From Lachnospiraceae bacterium (lineage in GTDB: Bacteria; Bacillota; Clostridia; Lachnospirales; Lachnospiraceae), in assembly GCA_015057835.1 (NCBI GenBank), contig SVDL01000015.1, positions 1 to 32,246 of the forward strand: a stretch of DNA of 32,246 bases. The letters run 5' to 3'. This document shows, in pieces, positions 7,949 through 16,090 of this stretch (its first letter is position 1; each line of letters starts with the position of its first letter). The notes beneath the pieces were generated by a model. That model was not told the origin of the DNA. It did no database searches and saw only the letters and a list, made by a program, of their open reading frames with translations. The position numbers were made by a program, and so were the translations under genes.

Positions 7949-8614
7949 TTATCCCGGCAATGCGCTTTCTATGGTATACCTTTGTTTCTCGATATGATCT
8001 TTCATAAGCTTTATCGCTGTTTCGCTGTCCTCTTCCCGGATCGCGGAAACAATGGCATCATGTTCCTGGGCAATGACTTCCGTTGACCCCATCTGTTTCA
8101 GGTATTCAAGGCGGAACCGGTACATCTGTTCTCTCAGGTTGTTCAGAATAGAGAGCAGCCGTTTATTCCCGGATGCCGTATAGATCACTTCATGAAACGC
8201 GACGTCCGCCTCGGCGATCTCCGTAAGGTTCTTTCCGTCCGATTTCCTGAATTCTTCCGCTTTTTTCTCCAGCATCTTCACCTGCTCCGGGGTGATCCTT
8301 TCACAGGCGAGGCTGATGGCGAGGATCTCGAGGCTCTCCCGAATCTCCAGTACGTCCATAAGTTCCTGCCGCGAGATCTGGGCGACCTGTGCGCCGCGGC
8401 GGGGGATCAGAAGAACAAGTCCTTCATCGGACAGCATCCGGATCGCTTCTCTCACCGGCGTCCTCGATACCCCCAGCTTCAGGGCGATCGTATTTTCCAT
8501 CAGCCTTTCGCCCGGTTTCAGTTTTTCTTTCAATATTGCTTTTCGCAGCGCTTCGTAAACAACTTCCCTGAGAGGAAGAAAACCGCTGCTGTCCAGTTCA
8601 AATTCCCCCGTCAC
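7949..8614 (-). CDS. GntR-family regulator, FadR/FCD subfamily
   Basis: The 221-residue protein has a winged helix at about 12-78 with GERLMENTIALKLGVSRTPV and REAIRMLSDEGLVLLIPRRG, the signature of GntR proteins. It is followed by an all-helical FCD domain (about 88-215) with EIRESLEILA, ADVAFHEVIYTASGNKRL and EHDAIVSAIREED, whose histidines and aspartate usually bind a metal and a carboxylate ligand. FCD regulators mostly answer to organic acids. A TGTATACA palindrome and a larger inverted repeat lie in its upstream region, suggesting autoregulation. It is divergent from plsC, which may be a second target. The next gene is DUF1934 in the same direction. Confidence 0.9.
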   Translation of the reverse strand: MTGEFELDSSGFLPLREVVYEALRKAILKEKLKPGERLMENTIALKLGVSRTPVREAIRMLSDEGLVLLIPRRGAQVAQISRQELMDVLEIRESLEILAISLACERITPEQVKMLEKKAEEFRKSDGKNLTEIAEADVAFHEVIYTASGNKRLLSILNNLREQMYRFRLEYLKQMGSTEVIAQEHDAIVSAIREEDSETAIKLMKDHIEKQRYTIESALPG

Positions 8615-8665
8615 TTTTATAACTCCATTTCAAAACGACTCCAACCTGATAGTTTGGAATGTATT

Positions 8666-8685
8666 TTTACACAAATATGTGCAAA
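8666..8685. promoter_or_regulatory. Imperfect palindrome upstream of gntR
   Basis: TTTACACA and TGTGCAAA face each other around AATA, with one mismatch in 8 pairs. It lies just downstream of the gntR minus 10 and could be an operator. Confidence 0.35.
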
Positions 8686-8700
8686 TGTAAATAAACGTAC

Positions 8701-8729
8701 ATTATATGTCACTTTGCACTTTGTATACA
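8701..8729 (-). promoter_or_regulatory. gntR minus 10 with FadR-type operator
   Basis: TATAAT on the minus strand (8701-8706) is preceded at the minus 35 position by the perfect palindrome TGTATACA (8722-8729), which fits the GT-N-AC core bound by the FadR subfamily. A weak minus 35 overlapped by an operator suggests autorepression. Confidence 0.5.
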
Positions 8730-8768
8730 GTATTATACCTCAAAACAGCCTCTTTCTCAACCCTGACT

Positions 8769-8796
8769 TGCTTCCTCCGCGGATATCCTTTATACT
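8769..8796 (+). promoter_or_regulatory. Promoter of plsC
   Basis: TTGCTT at 8769-8774 and TATACT at 8791-8796 are 16 bases apart. The leader is about 77 bases. Confidence 0.5.
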
Positions 8797-8879
8797 TTAT
8801 TCGAATTCAGCCCGCCTGACAGAGACATCTGATCTGTCATCCCGAGCATTGAGACAAAATCCTGTTTTGAGGTGATCCG

Positions 8880-9623
8880 ATGTTTCGTTTTATTATTGTT
8901 GTGCTGTATGTGGTGCTTTTCCTGCTCGTTAGTCTCCCGTACCTCGGTCTTGAATGGATCCTGGCCAGATGTTTCGATAAAAAGAAATCCGACCTGAGAA
9001 GTCTCCGGTTCGTTCAATGGGGATTTAAGTCAGTTCTTTTTCTCAGCGGCGTCAAGGTAACATTCATAGGGGATGAGAACATTCCCGCCGATGAGCCGGT
9101 TCTCTACGCCGGAAATCACAGAGGCATGTTCGATATCGTCGCGACGTATTCCCATGTGCCGGATCTCACCGGGTTTATCTCAAAGGACAACATTCTCAAA
9201 GTTCCGATCCTTCCCTTCGTCATGAAACGGCTTTACTGTCTTTTCCTGAACAGAAAAGATCCGAAGGAGGGAATGAAAACCATCACAGCTTCCTTTGACT
9301 ACATCCGCAGGGGAGTCTCCATGTTTATCTTCCCGGAGGGGACACGCAACCGGAATGATGACAACACACAGCTCCTCATGATGCATAACGGATCCTTCAA
9401 AGCCGCCCAGCGCACCGGCTGTCCTGTTGTCCCGGTCGCGATCAGCAATTCGGATCTGGTTCTGGAAAAACAATTCCCGAAGATCCGTCCCGCCCATATC
9501 ATTGTCCGGTACGGGAAGCCTGTCTATTATAAAGATCTTCCGGAGGACGCAAAAAAGAACATCGGCGACTATTTTGCCGCCATCATTACAGAAATGCTAA
9601 AAGAAAACGCACAGCTTTCCTAA
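8880..9623 (+). CDS. plsC: 1-acyl-sn-glycerol-3-phosphate acyltransferase
   Basis: The 247-residue protein carries the acyltransferase motifs NHRGMFD (H80-x4-D85, catalytic) and FPEGTR (151-156, phosphate binding), plus the later VPVAISNSD strand. A hydrophobic N-terminal helix (about 2-25) attaches it to the membrane. It makes phosphatidic acid from lysophosphatidic acid and acyl-ACP or acyl-CoA. GAGGTGA ends 4 bases before the ATG, with GAGG at 8869-8872 giving a usable 7-base spacing. The stop codon lies inside the terminator hairpin at 9607-9632. It stands alone between gntR and murF. Confidence 0.92.
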   Translation: MFRFIIVVLYVVLFLLVSLPYLGLEWILARCFDKKKSDLRSLRFVQWGFKSVLFLSGVKVTFIGDENIPADEPVLYAGNHRGMFDIVATYSHVPDLTGFISKDNILKVPILPFVMKRLYCLFLNRKDPKEGMKTITASFDYIRRGVSMFIFPEGTRNRNDDNTQLLMMHNGSFKAAQRTGCPVVPVAISNSDLVLEKQFPKIRPAHIIVRYGKPVYYKDLPEDAKKNIGDYFAAIITEMLKENAQLS

Positions 9624-9640
9624 GCTGTGCGTCTTCTTGT
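9607..9640. terminator. Bidirectional terminator between plsC and murF
   Basis: A perfect 11-bp stem with a TCCT loop (9607-9632) contains the plsC stop codon and is followed by CTTCTTGTT. On the minus strand the same stem is followed by TTTCTTTT, so it also ends the murF transcript. Confidence 0.85.
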
Positions 9641-9655
9641 TAAACCGCTTTTATG

Positions 9656-9680
9656 GCCGGCCGCATAGCCGGCTTTTGTT
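9656..9680 (+). terminator. Second hairpin after plsC
   Basis: GCCGGC-CGCATA-GCCGGC followed by TTTTGTT gives a second possible plus-strand terminator, directly against the murF stop. Confidence 0.5.
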
Positions 9681-11046
9681 ATGCTTTCAGTGCATCTACG
9701 ACTCTTTCAAACGCCATTGCATGTGAAGCCTTCACGAGGACCAGATCCCCGTCCCGTATGAGCACCGGCAGCGCACTTTTCAGCGCGTCGACATCTGCAA
9801 AGTGGATACAGGGCATCCCGGCATTTTTCTCCCGTACCGCATCGGCGATCGATGCCGCGCGGGGCCCGACGGCAATAATCAGATCCAGCGGGAGCTCCGC
9901 GGCGTATTCGCCGACTTCGCGGTGATATGTGAGTTCATCTTTGCCGAGTTCTCCCATGTCTCCGAGAATCGCCACTCTCCTGTCCTCCGCCTCTGAGAGG
10001 ACCTTCAGAGCCGCCTTCATGGACATGGGATTCGCATTGTAACAGTCATTGATGATCCGGCAGTTTGCCCCTTCTTCAATGCGGAAACGTCCTCCCGGGA
10101 GTTCCAGTGTCTCAATACCTGCCCTGATCTGAGCGGGCAGTACTCCGCACTCCATTCCGACACAGGCCGCCGCCAGCGCGTTCATGACCATGTGCTGTCC
10201 CGGATACGGGATCCGCACGGAGAATGCCTCCTCCCCGACGTGGATCACACAGCGCACCGCCTCTGTGCCGATATATTCGATATTATCGGCGTAGACGCCG
10301 CTGCGGTTCTCAATGCCGTAGAAAAGAGGTTCCCGGCCGCCGGCTTCCTTTACCTGTATAAGCTTATCGTCATCCCCGTTGAGGACCACGCGGGCGCCTT
10401 CTTTGAGGTGCTTAAAGATTTCTGTCTTTGCGCGGAAAACGCCGTCCCTGTCGCCCAGAAATTCCAGATGACAGGTCCCGATGTTGGTGATCACGCTGAT
10501 ATCCGGCGGGGCGATGCTTCCCAGCACATCCATCTCTCCGAAATGGTTGATTCCCATCTCCAGAACGGCTATTTCATCCGTCTCATCGAGGGTAAAGATC
10601 GTGAGGGGCAGTCCCAGTCCGTTGTTAAAATTCCCCTGCGTCTTTCTGGTCCGGTATTTCTGCGCAAGAACAGACGCGATCATCTCTTTGGTACTGGTTT
10701 TTCCGACACTGCCCGTGATCGACACGACACGGACATCAAGCTGTGAGAGATAGAACCGGGCGATATCCTGCAGCGCAGTCAGTGTGGACTGTACCACAAT
10801 ACAGGGCTTGTCTTCTGCCGCGTCGCGTCTCTCGGTGAGCGCGAGCATCGCTCCTTTTTCCATGACCTGCGGGATAAAGTCATGCCCGTCGACCCTCTCC
10901 CCTTTGATCGCTGCGAAGAGACATCCGGGAACGATTTCCCTGCTGTCCCGTACGACTGCGCTGATCTCTTTATCGAGGATCGAGGAATCTCCGTAAAACG
11001 TTCCGCCACAGCACTCCGCTATATTCTTCGGTGTCAGGTTTTTCAT
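9679..11046 (-). CDS. murF: UDP-N-acetylmuramoyl-tripeptide--D-Ala-D-Ala ligase
   Basis: The 455-residue protein has the Mur ligase P-loop GSVGKTS (112-118), an NFNNGLGLPLT stretch, the central-domain VLEMGINHFGEMD motif and the MurF-typical NDCYNANPMSMKAAL sequence, ending in a C-terminal ligase domain with AILGDMGELGKDE. It adds D-Ala-D-Ala to the UDP-MurNAc tripeptide in peptidoglycan synthesis. The start at 11046 is chosen because AGGAG precedes it and because its ATGA overlaps the ddl stop by 4 bases; an in-frame start 17 codons further upstream would lie within ddl. The ddl-murF order makes the dipeptide and then uses it. Confidence 0.95.
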   Translation of the reverse strand: MKNLTPKNIAECCGGTFYGDSSILDKEISAVVRDSREIVPGCLFAAIKGERVDGHDFIPQVMEKGAMLALTERRDAAEDKPCIVVQSTLTALQDIARFYLSQLDVRVVSITGSVGKTSTKEMIASVLAQKYRTRKTQGNFNNGLGLPLTIFTLDETDEIAVLEMGINHFGEMDVLGSIAPPDISVITNIGTCHLEFLGDRDGVFRAKTEIFKHLKEGARVVLNGDDDKLIQVKEAGGREPLFYGIENRSGVYADNIEYIGTEAVRCVIHVGEEAFSVRIPYPGQHMVMNALAAACVGMECGVLPAQIRAGIETLELPGGRFRIEEGANCRIINDCYNANPMSMKAALKVLSEAEDRRVAILGDMGELGKDELTYHREVGEYAAELPLDLIIAVGPRAASIADAVREKNAGMPCIHFADVDALKSALPVLIRDGDLVLVKASHAMAFERVVDALKA

Positions 11047-12089
11047 GCCGTCTCCTCGCTGTATCTTCTCATTGAGATCCGGATCAGTTCTTCGCAAAGA
11101 TCCGCGAAATCCATCCCTGTCTGCGCGGCTTCCTGCGGAAGAAGGGAGGTGGGAGTCATCCCCGGGAGTGTATTGGCTTCAAGGCAGTACATCGACCCGT
11201 CCGCTTCCATAAGGAAATCCAGTCTCCCGTAGCCGTCGATCCGCAGAAGCCGGAATCCTGCTTCCGCGTAGCGCTGCATTTTCGCGGTCAGCGCTTCCGA
11301 GAGGACCGCGGGACAGGTCTCCACAGTGGAACCGGCCGTATATTTGTTTTTATAGTCGTAAAAGCCTTCCTTGGGTGCGATCTCAATGATCGGCAATGCT
11401 TTCCCGCCGATAACGCCTACAGAAAATTCTCGTCCGTAGATGTAACGCTCCACAACGACCTGATTTTCCAGCTCAAATGCCTTCTCGACAGCTTCCGAGT
11501 ACTCTGCCTGATCGCGCACGATGTAGACCCCCACGGAAGAACCGCCCCGGTTCACCTTGACTACGAGCGGGAACTCCAGTCCGTAGGCGGAAGGATCAGC
11601 GATCGCCTGTCCCTTCTGCATGGTATACCAGGGAGAGGTGGGAACACCTCCGTCGTGGAGGATCCTCTTCGTGAGCCCTTTGTGCATGGAAATGGCGGAT
11701 CCGAGATAGCCGGACCCGGTGTAGCGGATCTTCAGAAGGTCAAAAGCGGCCTGGATCCTTCCGTCCTCTCCGTTCGCTCCGTGCAGAGCAAGGAACGCAA
11801 TATCCGCTTCTTTTGCGGCTTCCAGCACGCCTTCCCCGAAAAACCCTCTCTCCGGGTCTCTTGTGAGCTCTTCGATTTCGCCGTCATGGGTACGGATCGC
11901 GTCGGCCACTGCGTCCACGTCATATTCCGCCGGGAACAGTTCACTGCTGTTTCCCCTCTCACCGGTAAATACATCGATAAGGACCGCATCGTGTCCTTTG
12001 CTCCGAAGAGCCCTGCACACACCGGTTCCCGAGACGATCGAGATCTCGCGCTCCGTGCTGTTTCCTCCGGCCAGTACAACTATTTTCAT
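11043..12089 (-). CDS. ddl: D-alanine--D-alanine ligase
   Basis: The 348-residue protein is a complete ATP-grasp Ddl. It has GGNSTEREISIVSG at the N-terminus, HGANGEDGRIQAAFDLL, the loop VVKVNRGGSSVGVYIV and the C-terminal EANTLPGMTPTSLLPQEA with the Mg-binding Glu/Asn. The start at 12089 follows GGAGAAAGAG; an upstream in-frame ATG at 12125 lies inside the terminator hairpin and is rejected. It overlaps murF by ATGA. No strong promoter is visible upstream, so it may depend partly on read-through from the DUF6465 gene. Confidence 0.95.
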   Translation of the reverse strand: MKIVVLAGGNSTEREISIVSGTGVCRALRSKGHDAVLIDVFTGERGNSSELFPAEYDVDAVADAIRTHDGEIEELTRDPERGFFGEGVLEAAKEADIAFLALHGANGEDGRIQAAFDLLKIRYTGSGYLGSAISMHKGLTKRILHDGGVPTSPWYTMQKGQAIADPSAYGLEFPLVVKVNRGGSSVGVYIVRDQAEYSEAVEKAFELENQVVVERYIYGREFSVGVIGGKALPIIEIAPKEGFYDYKNKYTAGSTVETCPAVLSEALTAKMQRYAEAGFRLLRIDGYGRLDFLMEADGSMYCLEANTLPGMTPTSLLPQEAAQTGMDFADLCEELIRISMRRYSEETA

Positions 12090-12102
12090 CTCTTTCTCCA
12101 AA

Positions 12103-12128
12103 ACGGTGCGTCCTTTCGGGCGCACCGT
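12103..12128 (-). terminator. Hairpin between the DUF6465 gene and ddl
   Basis: ACGGTGCG pairs with CGCACCGT, extended by one G-U and two G-C pairs to an 11-bp stem with a TTTC loop. On the minus strand it is followed by only four T, then the ddl ribosome binding site, so it may be a leaky terminator. A run of six T lies on the plus strand. Confidence 0.6.
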
Positions 12129-12149
12129 CCTCTTTTTTGTTCTGATTTC

Positions 12150-12725
12150 TTACAGGCTGATGGAGCCGGTAAAGTTATCATTAATAACATAATAAGCTGC
12201 GTTGTCTTCCGGCTTGATGTAAAGATTGATCGTGCCGACCGGTCCAAAGGGGCTGTCCTGCTCGAGATAGATCTGTTTTGCTTTTGCAGCCAGTTCCTGC
12301 GCATCCGCTTCCTTGCCCTGATACTGAACAAAGATGTTGACCTTATCCGGAATCAGCGCTTCCGCAGCAGCTTTCGCAGCTTTCGTGGCCTTTTTGCCCG
12401 CGGTTGCTGCAGCCTTCCTGGTGGTCTTTTTCGCAGCAGCGGTTCCTTTGATCACCGGTTCCGCCTTCTTCTTCGCTTCTTCGATCACCGGCTCGACTTT
12501 CTTCTTCGCTTCCTCGATCACCGGCTCGACCTTCTTCTTCGCTTCCTCGATCGCCGGTTCAGCTTTCTTTCTGGCAGAGCTCGCTTTTTTCTTTGCTTCT
12601 TTTATGACCGGTTCCGCTTTCTTTTTCGCTGCGCCAGCTTTTTTCTTAGCCTCTTCTACGACGGGCTCTGCTTTCTTAATTACTTCTTCTACTACTTCTT
12701 TTCCTTTTTCAAGATTGTTTGCCAT
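12150..12725 (-). CDS. DUF6465-family protein with lysine-rich 11-residue repeats
   Basis: The 191-residue protein has an N-terminal region (about 10-95) made of repeated 11-residue units close to KKAEPVIEEAK, then an Ala/Lys/Thr-rich histone-like stretch (about 96-125), and a folded C-terminal domain with KVNIFVQYQGKEADAQEL and INLYIKPEDNAAYYVIND. The C-terminal domain is the one I associate with DUF6465, common in Lachnospiraceae. The N-terminal repeats would form a charged amphipathic helix; binding to DNA, polyphosphate or membrane are all possible. Neighbouring repeats are also alike at DNA level with a 33-base period. AAGGAGG precedes the ATG. Confidence 0.75.
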   Translation of the reverse strand: MANNLEKGKEVVEEVIKKAEPVVEEAKKKAGAAKKKAEPVIKEAKKKASSARKKAEPAIEEAKKKVEPVIEEAKKKVEPVIEEAKKKAEPVIKGTAAAKKTTRKAAATAGKKATKAAKAAAEALIPDKVNIFVQYQGKEADAQELAAKAKQIYLEQDSPFGPVGTINLYIKPEDNAAYYVINDNFTGSISL

Positions 12726-12801
12726 TATTTCGGCCTCCTTATATTACATTACATCCGTATAAGTCCTTCTGAAATGCCCGTTTCCCGGATGCACAGACTG
12801 T

Positions 12802-12830
12802 ATTGTACCACGCTTTTCCGGCATACGCAA
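12802..12830 (-). promoter_or_regulatory. Promoter of the DUF6465 gene
   Basis: On the minus strand TTGCGT (12825-12830) and TACAAT (12802-12807) are 17 bases apart, 77 bases upstream of the ATG. Confidence 0.6.
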
Positions 12831-12871
12831 ATATAATAAGATCTGCGCCCCGTGTCCGCGATCCCGGCACT

Positions 12872-14038
12872 TCAAGCCGGACCGGATCCTCCGGGCAGAA
12901 CTTTCACCTTCATCAGTTTTCTGTTTTTCTCTTCCGCCTCTCTTTTCCGGAACTGCATTGCGGTGATGCCGTAGACTTCCTTAAAGCGTTTGCAGAAGTA
13001 GCTTGCGCTGTGAAATCCGCACCTGATGGCAATATCTTTAATCGGGGCCTCCCCTCCGACCAGTGCGTTCACGGCACGGGACATTCTGCTGTACTCGATA
13101 AATTCGGTCAATGTCATCTTCATGTCTTTCTTGAAGACTTCGCTGAGATAAGCGGGGGTTAATGAACATTGTGCCGCTATTTCACTAAGAGTCAGTCTTT
13201 TGCTGCAGTGTTCCCATACAAATTTGCAGGCATTTATAACATCCTCCCTTACATCTTTGCTGGGCGGAATATAGAGCTCGCTTTCCCTCAGGATCATTTT
13301 GTCTTTTTTTATGAACGGGAAGCTCAGAAGCCTTTCCATCCTCAGGATCGTTTTCATGAGTTCTCCCGGCTGTAAGATATAATCACTCACCGCAAAGTGG
13401 ATCCTCTCCTCTCTGTGCTTGAAGTATTTCAGGAAATAGAGGATATGGCGTCTGATCTCTTTTTCGGACCATTTTGTGCCCAGTACAGCCAGTGCTTTCG
13501 GATTGAGCCGGAAAACAGACGAGCAGAATTCCGTGCGGGAGAAAAAGCGCACAAACTGGTGGAGTTCTTTGTCGCTGATCTCACTCTCGAATTCTGCAAG
13601 GATGACCATTTTATATTCATCCTGCAGATCCCGGATCTTCTGAATCGGGTATTCCTTAATCGTCTGCTCCTTTTTCAGTTCTATCTCCGCCTCATCCAAA
13701 AGACCGGGAAGCTCTTTCTCCCCATCCTTCCCGACGGCATACCGTCTCACGGGATAGAGCTGAATTCTGCGGAAAGACGGCCCTTCGGGATCTGAGAGAA
13801 CGGCGATCATAAAAGTGTGTTTTCCGTCCAGCATCCCAATACTTTTTACCGCTGCCTTTGTGATTCTTTCCGGGAAAACGATCAGAACATCCGGCGCCTG
13901 CTGCTTAAATACCGCAGCCAAATGCCTGGCATCGTCCGTACATTCCATCCTTATTTTTCCGTCACGAATCTTTGTCCCGAGAATGTTTGTTACCTTTTTT
14001 GATGCCTTCTCATCCGCAGCAATCACTACATACAGCAT
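12872..14038 (-). CDS. AraC-family regulator with degenerate receiver-like N-terminus
   Basis: The 388-residue protein ends in two AraC helix-turn-helix motifs: LTLSEIAAQCSLTPAYLSEV and IKDIAIRCGFHSASYFCKRF, followed by the conserved KEVYGITAMQFRK. Residues 1-120 have alternating strands and helices like a response-regulator receiver, but the phosphoacceptor position in PDVLIVFPE is not Asp, so it is probably a pseudo-receiver. The middle part (120-280) is not recognised. AGGAG precedes the ATG. Two palindromes lie upstream, which suggests autoregulation. No kinase gene is nearby and the regulon is unknown. Confidence 0.85.
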   Translation of the reverse strand: MLYVVIAADEKASKKVTNILGTKIRDGKIRMECTDDARHLAAVFKQQAPDVLIVFPERITKAAVKSIGMLDGKHTFMIAVLSDPEGPSFRRIQLYPVRRYAVGKDGEKELPGLLDEAEIELKKEQTIKEYPIQKIRDLQDEYKMVILAEFESEISDKELHQFVRFFSRTEFCSSVFRLNPKALAVLGTKWSEKEIRRHILYFLKYFKHREERIHFAVSDYILQPGELMKTILRMERLLSFPFIKKDKMILRESELYIPPSKDVREDVINACKFVWEHCSKRLTLSEIAAQCSLTPAYLSEVFKKDMKMTLTEFIEYSRMSRAVNALVGGEAPIKDIAIRCGFHSASYFCKRFKEVYGITAMQFRKREAEEKNRKLMKVKVLPGGSGPA

Positions 14039-14061
14039 TTTTCAAGTCTCCTCTCTTATTA

Positions 14062-14079
14062 GTATTGCAGCCGCAATAC
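14062..14079. promoter_or_regulatory. Inverted repeat upstream of araC-type gene
   Basis: GTATTGC-AGCC-GCAATAC is a perfect 7-bp inverted repeat starting 24 bases before the start codon, in the untranslated leader. It may be an operator or an RNA hairpin close to the ribosome binding site. Confidence 0.4.
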
Positions 14080-14095
14080 CGTAAATAGTATTTTA

Positions 14096-14107
14096 TTAGA
14101 ATTCTAA
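14096..14107. promoter_or_regulatory. Perfect palindrome upstream of araC-type gene
   Basis: TTAGAATTCTAA is a 12-base perfect palindrome about 60 bases before the start codon, in a very AT-rich promoter region. It may be an operator. Confidence 0.35.
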
Positions 14108-14183
14108 CATAGATATTTATGCATTTTGATCTTTTTGCTGTATTGTCCGAAAATCCTTATAATATGTCCGGATATAATAGAAG

Positions 14184-14218
14184 TAATAAAAAAAGAGTAC
14201 CGCCGAAACGGTACTCTC
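14184..14218 (-). terminator. Intrinsic terminator of rpsB-tsf
   Basis: On the minus strand GAGAGTACCG-TTTCGG-CGGTACTC is followed by seven T. It lies 29 bases after the tsf stop. Confidence 0.92.
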
Positions 14219-14246
14219 TGCTGTGCTGTGGATAAAAACAATAAAA

Positions 14247-15176
14247 TTATTTGCGCTGTGCCGCGACTTCCGCCGCAAAGTCCTCGACCTTTTTCTCAAT
14301 GCCTTCGCCGGTCTCGAAACGGACGAATTTTTTGATCTGGATCTTGGCGCCGTTTGCTTTTGCGACTTCGTCAACGTACTTCTGTACGGACTGTTTGCCG
14401 TCTTCCGCTTTGACATAGACCTGGTCAAGGAGGCAGATCTCCTGCATTTCCTTGTTGATACGGCCCATGACCATGCCGTTGAGGATCTTCTCATTGGCAT
14501 CCGGTTTCTCGTTTCTTGCGGAAGCCATAAGAACTTCTTTCTCTTTCTCGATGAACTCCTGATCAACTTCAGCACGGCTCGTGAACTGCGGGCGCATCGC
14601 TGCGGTCTGCATGGCGACGTTCTTGGCCATCTCACGGACTGCGTCATTGACGACGTCTGTCACGACATCGATCAGAACGACGATCTTGCCGCCCATATGT
14701 GTATAGGAAGCGATAAATCCGTTGTCTTCCTGTACCTGCTCGAAGCGGCGGATCTTCATGTTCTCGCCGATTACAGCGATCTGGGAAGCCAGCGCTTCCG
14801 AAACAGTCTTGCCTTCTTCCGCTTTCCATGCTTCCGCGAGGAACGCGTCGATATCCTTTGCTTCTGTCGTCAGTGCCTGCTCGGCTACCTGATGAACAAA
14901 TGTCTGGAATTTGTCATTCTTAGCGACGAAGTCGGTCTCGGAGTTCACTTCTACGACGACCGCTTTCTTCTCGTCTTCGGAGAGGATCGAATAGCAGACA
15001 CCTTCCGCTGCGATGCGGCTTGCCTTCTTCTGTGCCTTCGCAAGGCCGTTCTCTCTGAGGTACTCGACCGCTTTGTCCATATCGCCGTCGGTGGCTGTCA
15101 GTGCTTTCTTGCAGTCCATCATACCGGCGCCGCTCATCTCACGGAGCTCTTTTACCATTGCAGCTGTGATTGCCAT
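14247..15176 (-). CDS. tsf: Elongation factor Ts
   Basis: The 309-residue protein starts MAITAAMVKELREMSGAGMM and DCKKALTATDGDMDKAVEYL, the UBA-like N-terminal domain, and has the nucleotide-exchange motif NSETDFVAKNDKFQ that contacts EF-Tu. The length and the later core and coiled-coil regions are normal. It catalyses GDP release from EF-Tu. The ATG follows the rpsB stop with no gap (TAAATG), and its AGGAGGAG ribosome binding site lies in the last rpsB codons, so the two are coupled. Confidence 0.97.
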   Translation of the reverse strand: MAITAAMVKELREMSGAGMMDCKKALTATDGDMDKAVEYLRENGLAKAQKKASRIAAEGVCYSILSEDEKKAVVVEVNSETDFVAKNDKFQTFVHQVAEQALTTEAKDIDAFLAEAWKAEEGKTVSEALASQIAVIGENMKIRRFEQVQEDNGFIASYTHMGGKIVVLIDVVTDVVNDAVREMAKNVAMQTAAMRPQFTSRAEVDQEFIEKEKEVLMASARNEKPDANEKILNGMVMGRINKEMQEICLLDQVYVKAEDGKQSVQKYVDEVAKANGAKIQIKKFVRFETGEGIEKKVEDFAAEVAAQRK

Positions 15177-15947
15177 TTATTTCTCCTCCTGCTTTGCAGC
15201 TTCTTCGCTTTCTTCGTCCGGATACGCAACATAACCTTCTGCCGGGATCTCGGTCTCGCCGGTAGCGCCCTGGTTCGCTTCGATGACAGCGTCAGCCATC
15301 TTCGCAACGATGAGCTTGATGGCGCGGATCGCGTCGTCGTTGCCCGGGATCACGTAGTCGAGTTCTTCCGGATCGCAGTTCGTATCGCAGATGCCGATCA
15401 GCGGGATGTTCAGTGTGTGAGCTTCCTGTACGCAGATTCTTTCCTTCTTCGGGTCAACGATGAAGATCGCGTCCGGAACCTTCTTCATGTTTTCGATTCC
15501 GCCAAGGTTCTTCTGGAGTTTTGCCATCTCCTTGCGGAGTTTGATGACTTCTTTCTTCGGAAGAACGTCAAATGTGCCGTCGACTTCCATCTGCTTGATG
15601 TCTTTCAGTCTCTTGATACGGCTCTGGATGGTCTTGAAGTTGGTCATCATGCCGCCGAGCCAGCGCTCGTTGACATAGAACATGCCGCAGCGTTCCGCTT
15701 CCGTGCGGATGGAATCCTGTGCCTGTTTCTTTGTGCCGACAAAGAGGATCGTGCCGCCTTTGCCGACGATCTCAGCGACTGCGTTGTAAGCGTCGTCGAC
15801 CATGCCGACGGTCTTCTGCAGATCGATGATGTAGATGCCGTTTCTCTCGGTGTAGATGTACGGCTTCATCTTCGGGTTCCAGCGTCTTGTCTGATGTCCG
15901 AAATGGACGCCTGCTTCGAGCAGCTGTTTCATGGAAATAACACTCAT
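15177..15947 (-). CDS. rpsB: 30S ribosomal protein S2
   Basis: The 256-residue protein is a complete S2: [69 protein letters not shown], and the C-terminal [20 protein letters not shown] with [10 protein letters not shown]. It completes the 30S subunit. The start at 15947 follows AAAAAGGAGAAGAAAC; longer in-frame starts run into the leader hairpin. A consensus-like promoter and a structured leader precede it, and tsf follows directly. Confidence 0.97.
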   Translation of the reverse strand: MSVISMKQLLEAGVHFGHQTRRWNPKMKPYIYTERNGIYIIDLQKTVGMVDDAYNAVAEIVGKGGTILFVGTKKQAQDSIRTEAERCGMFYVNERWLGGMMTNFKTIQSRIKRLKDIKQMEVDGTFDVLPKKEVIKLRKEMAKLQKNLGGIENMKKVPDAIFIVDPKKERICVQEAHTLNIPLIGICDTNCDPEELDYVIPGNDDAIRAIKLIVAKMADAVIEANQGATGETEIPAEGYVAYPDEESEEAAKQEEK

Positions 15948-15974
15948 GTTTCTTCTCCTTTTTGGTTGTTCTCC

Positions 15975-16032
15975 CATATGCTTCCGTTGGGTAAGACCGC
16001 TTTGCGGCACCGGATACCCAAATCCACATATG
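15975..16032 (-). promoter_or_regulatory. Structured rpsB leader, possible S2 autoregulatory element
   Basis: The leader RNA can form nested stems: CATATG (16027-16032) with CATATG (15975-15980), TTGGGTA with TACCCAA (15987-15993 and 16015-16021), and an inner CCGC-TTT-GCGG (15997-16007). It ends 27 bases before the rpsB ATG. rpsB leaders of other bacteria are known to bind S2 for feedback control; membership here is inferred. Confidence 0.5.
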
Positions 16033-16061
16033 TGTTTCCTGATATTTTTGCAGCATTGACG

Positions 16062-16090
16062 ATTATATCATCCGCTTTTTGCAGCGTCAA
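16062..16090 (-). promoter_or_regulatory. Strong promoter of rpsB-tsf
   Basis: TTGACG (16085-16090) and TATAAT (16062-16067) on the minus strand are 17 bases apart. The minus 35 overlaps the stop codon of the upstream HAD-CPBP gene. Confidence 0.85.

Noticed and set aside
14158..14178. Two TATAAT sequences between araC-type gene and tsf terminator as plus-strand promoters
   Set aside because: No minus 35 at a workable distance and no plus-strand gene downstream.
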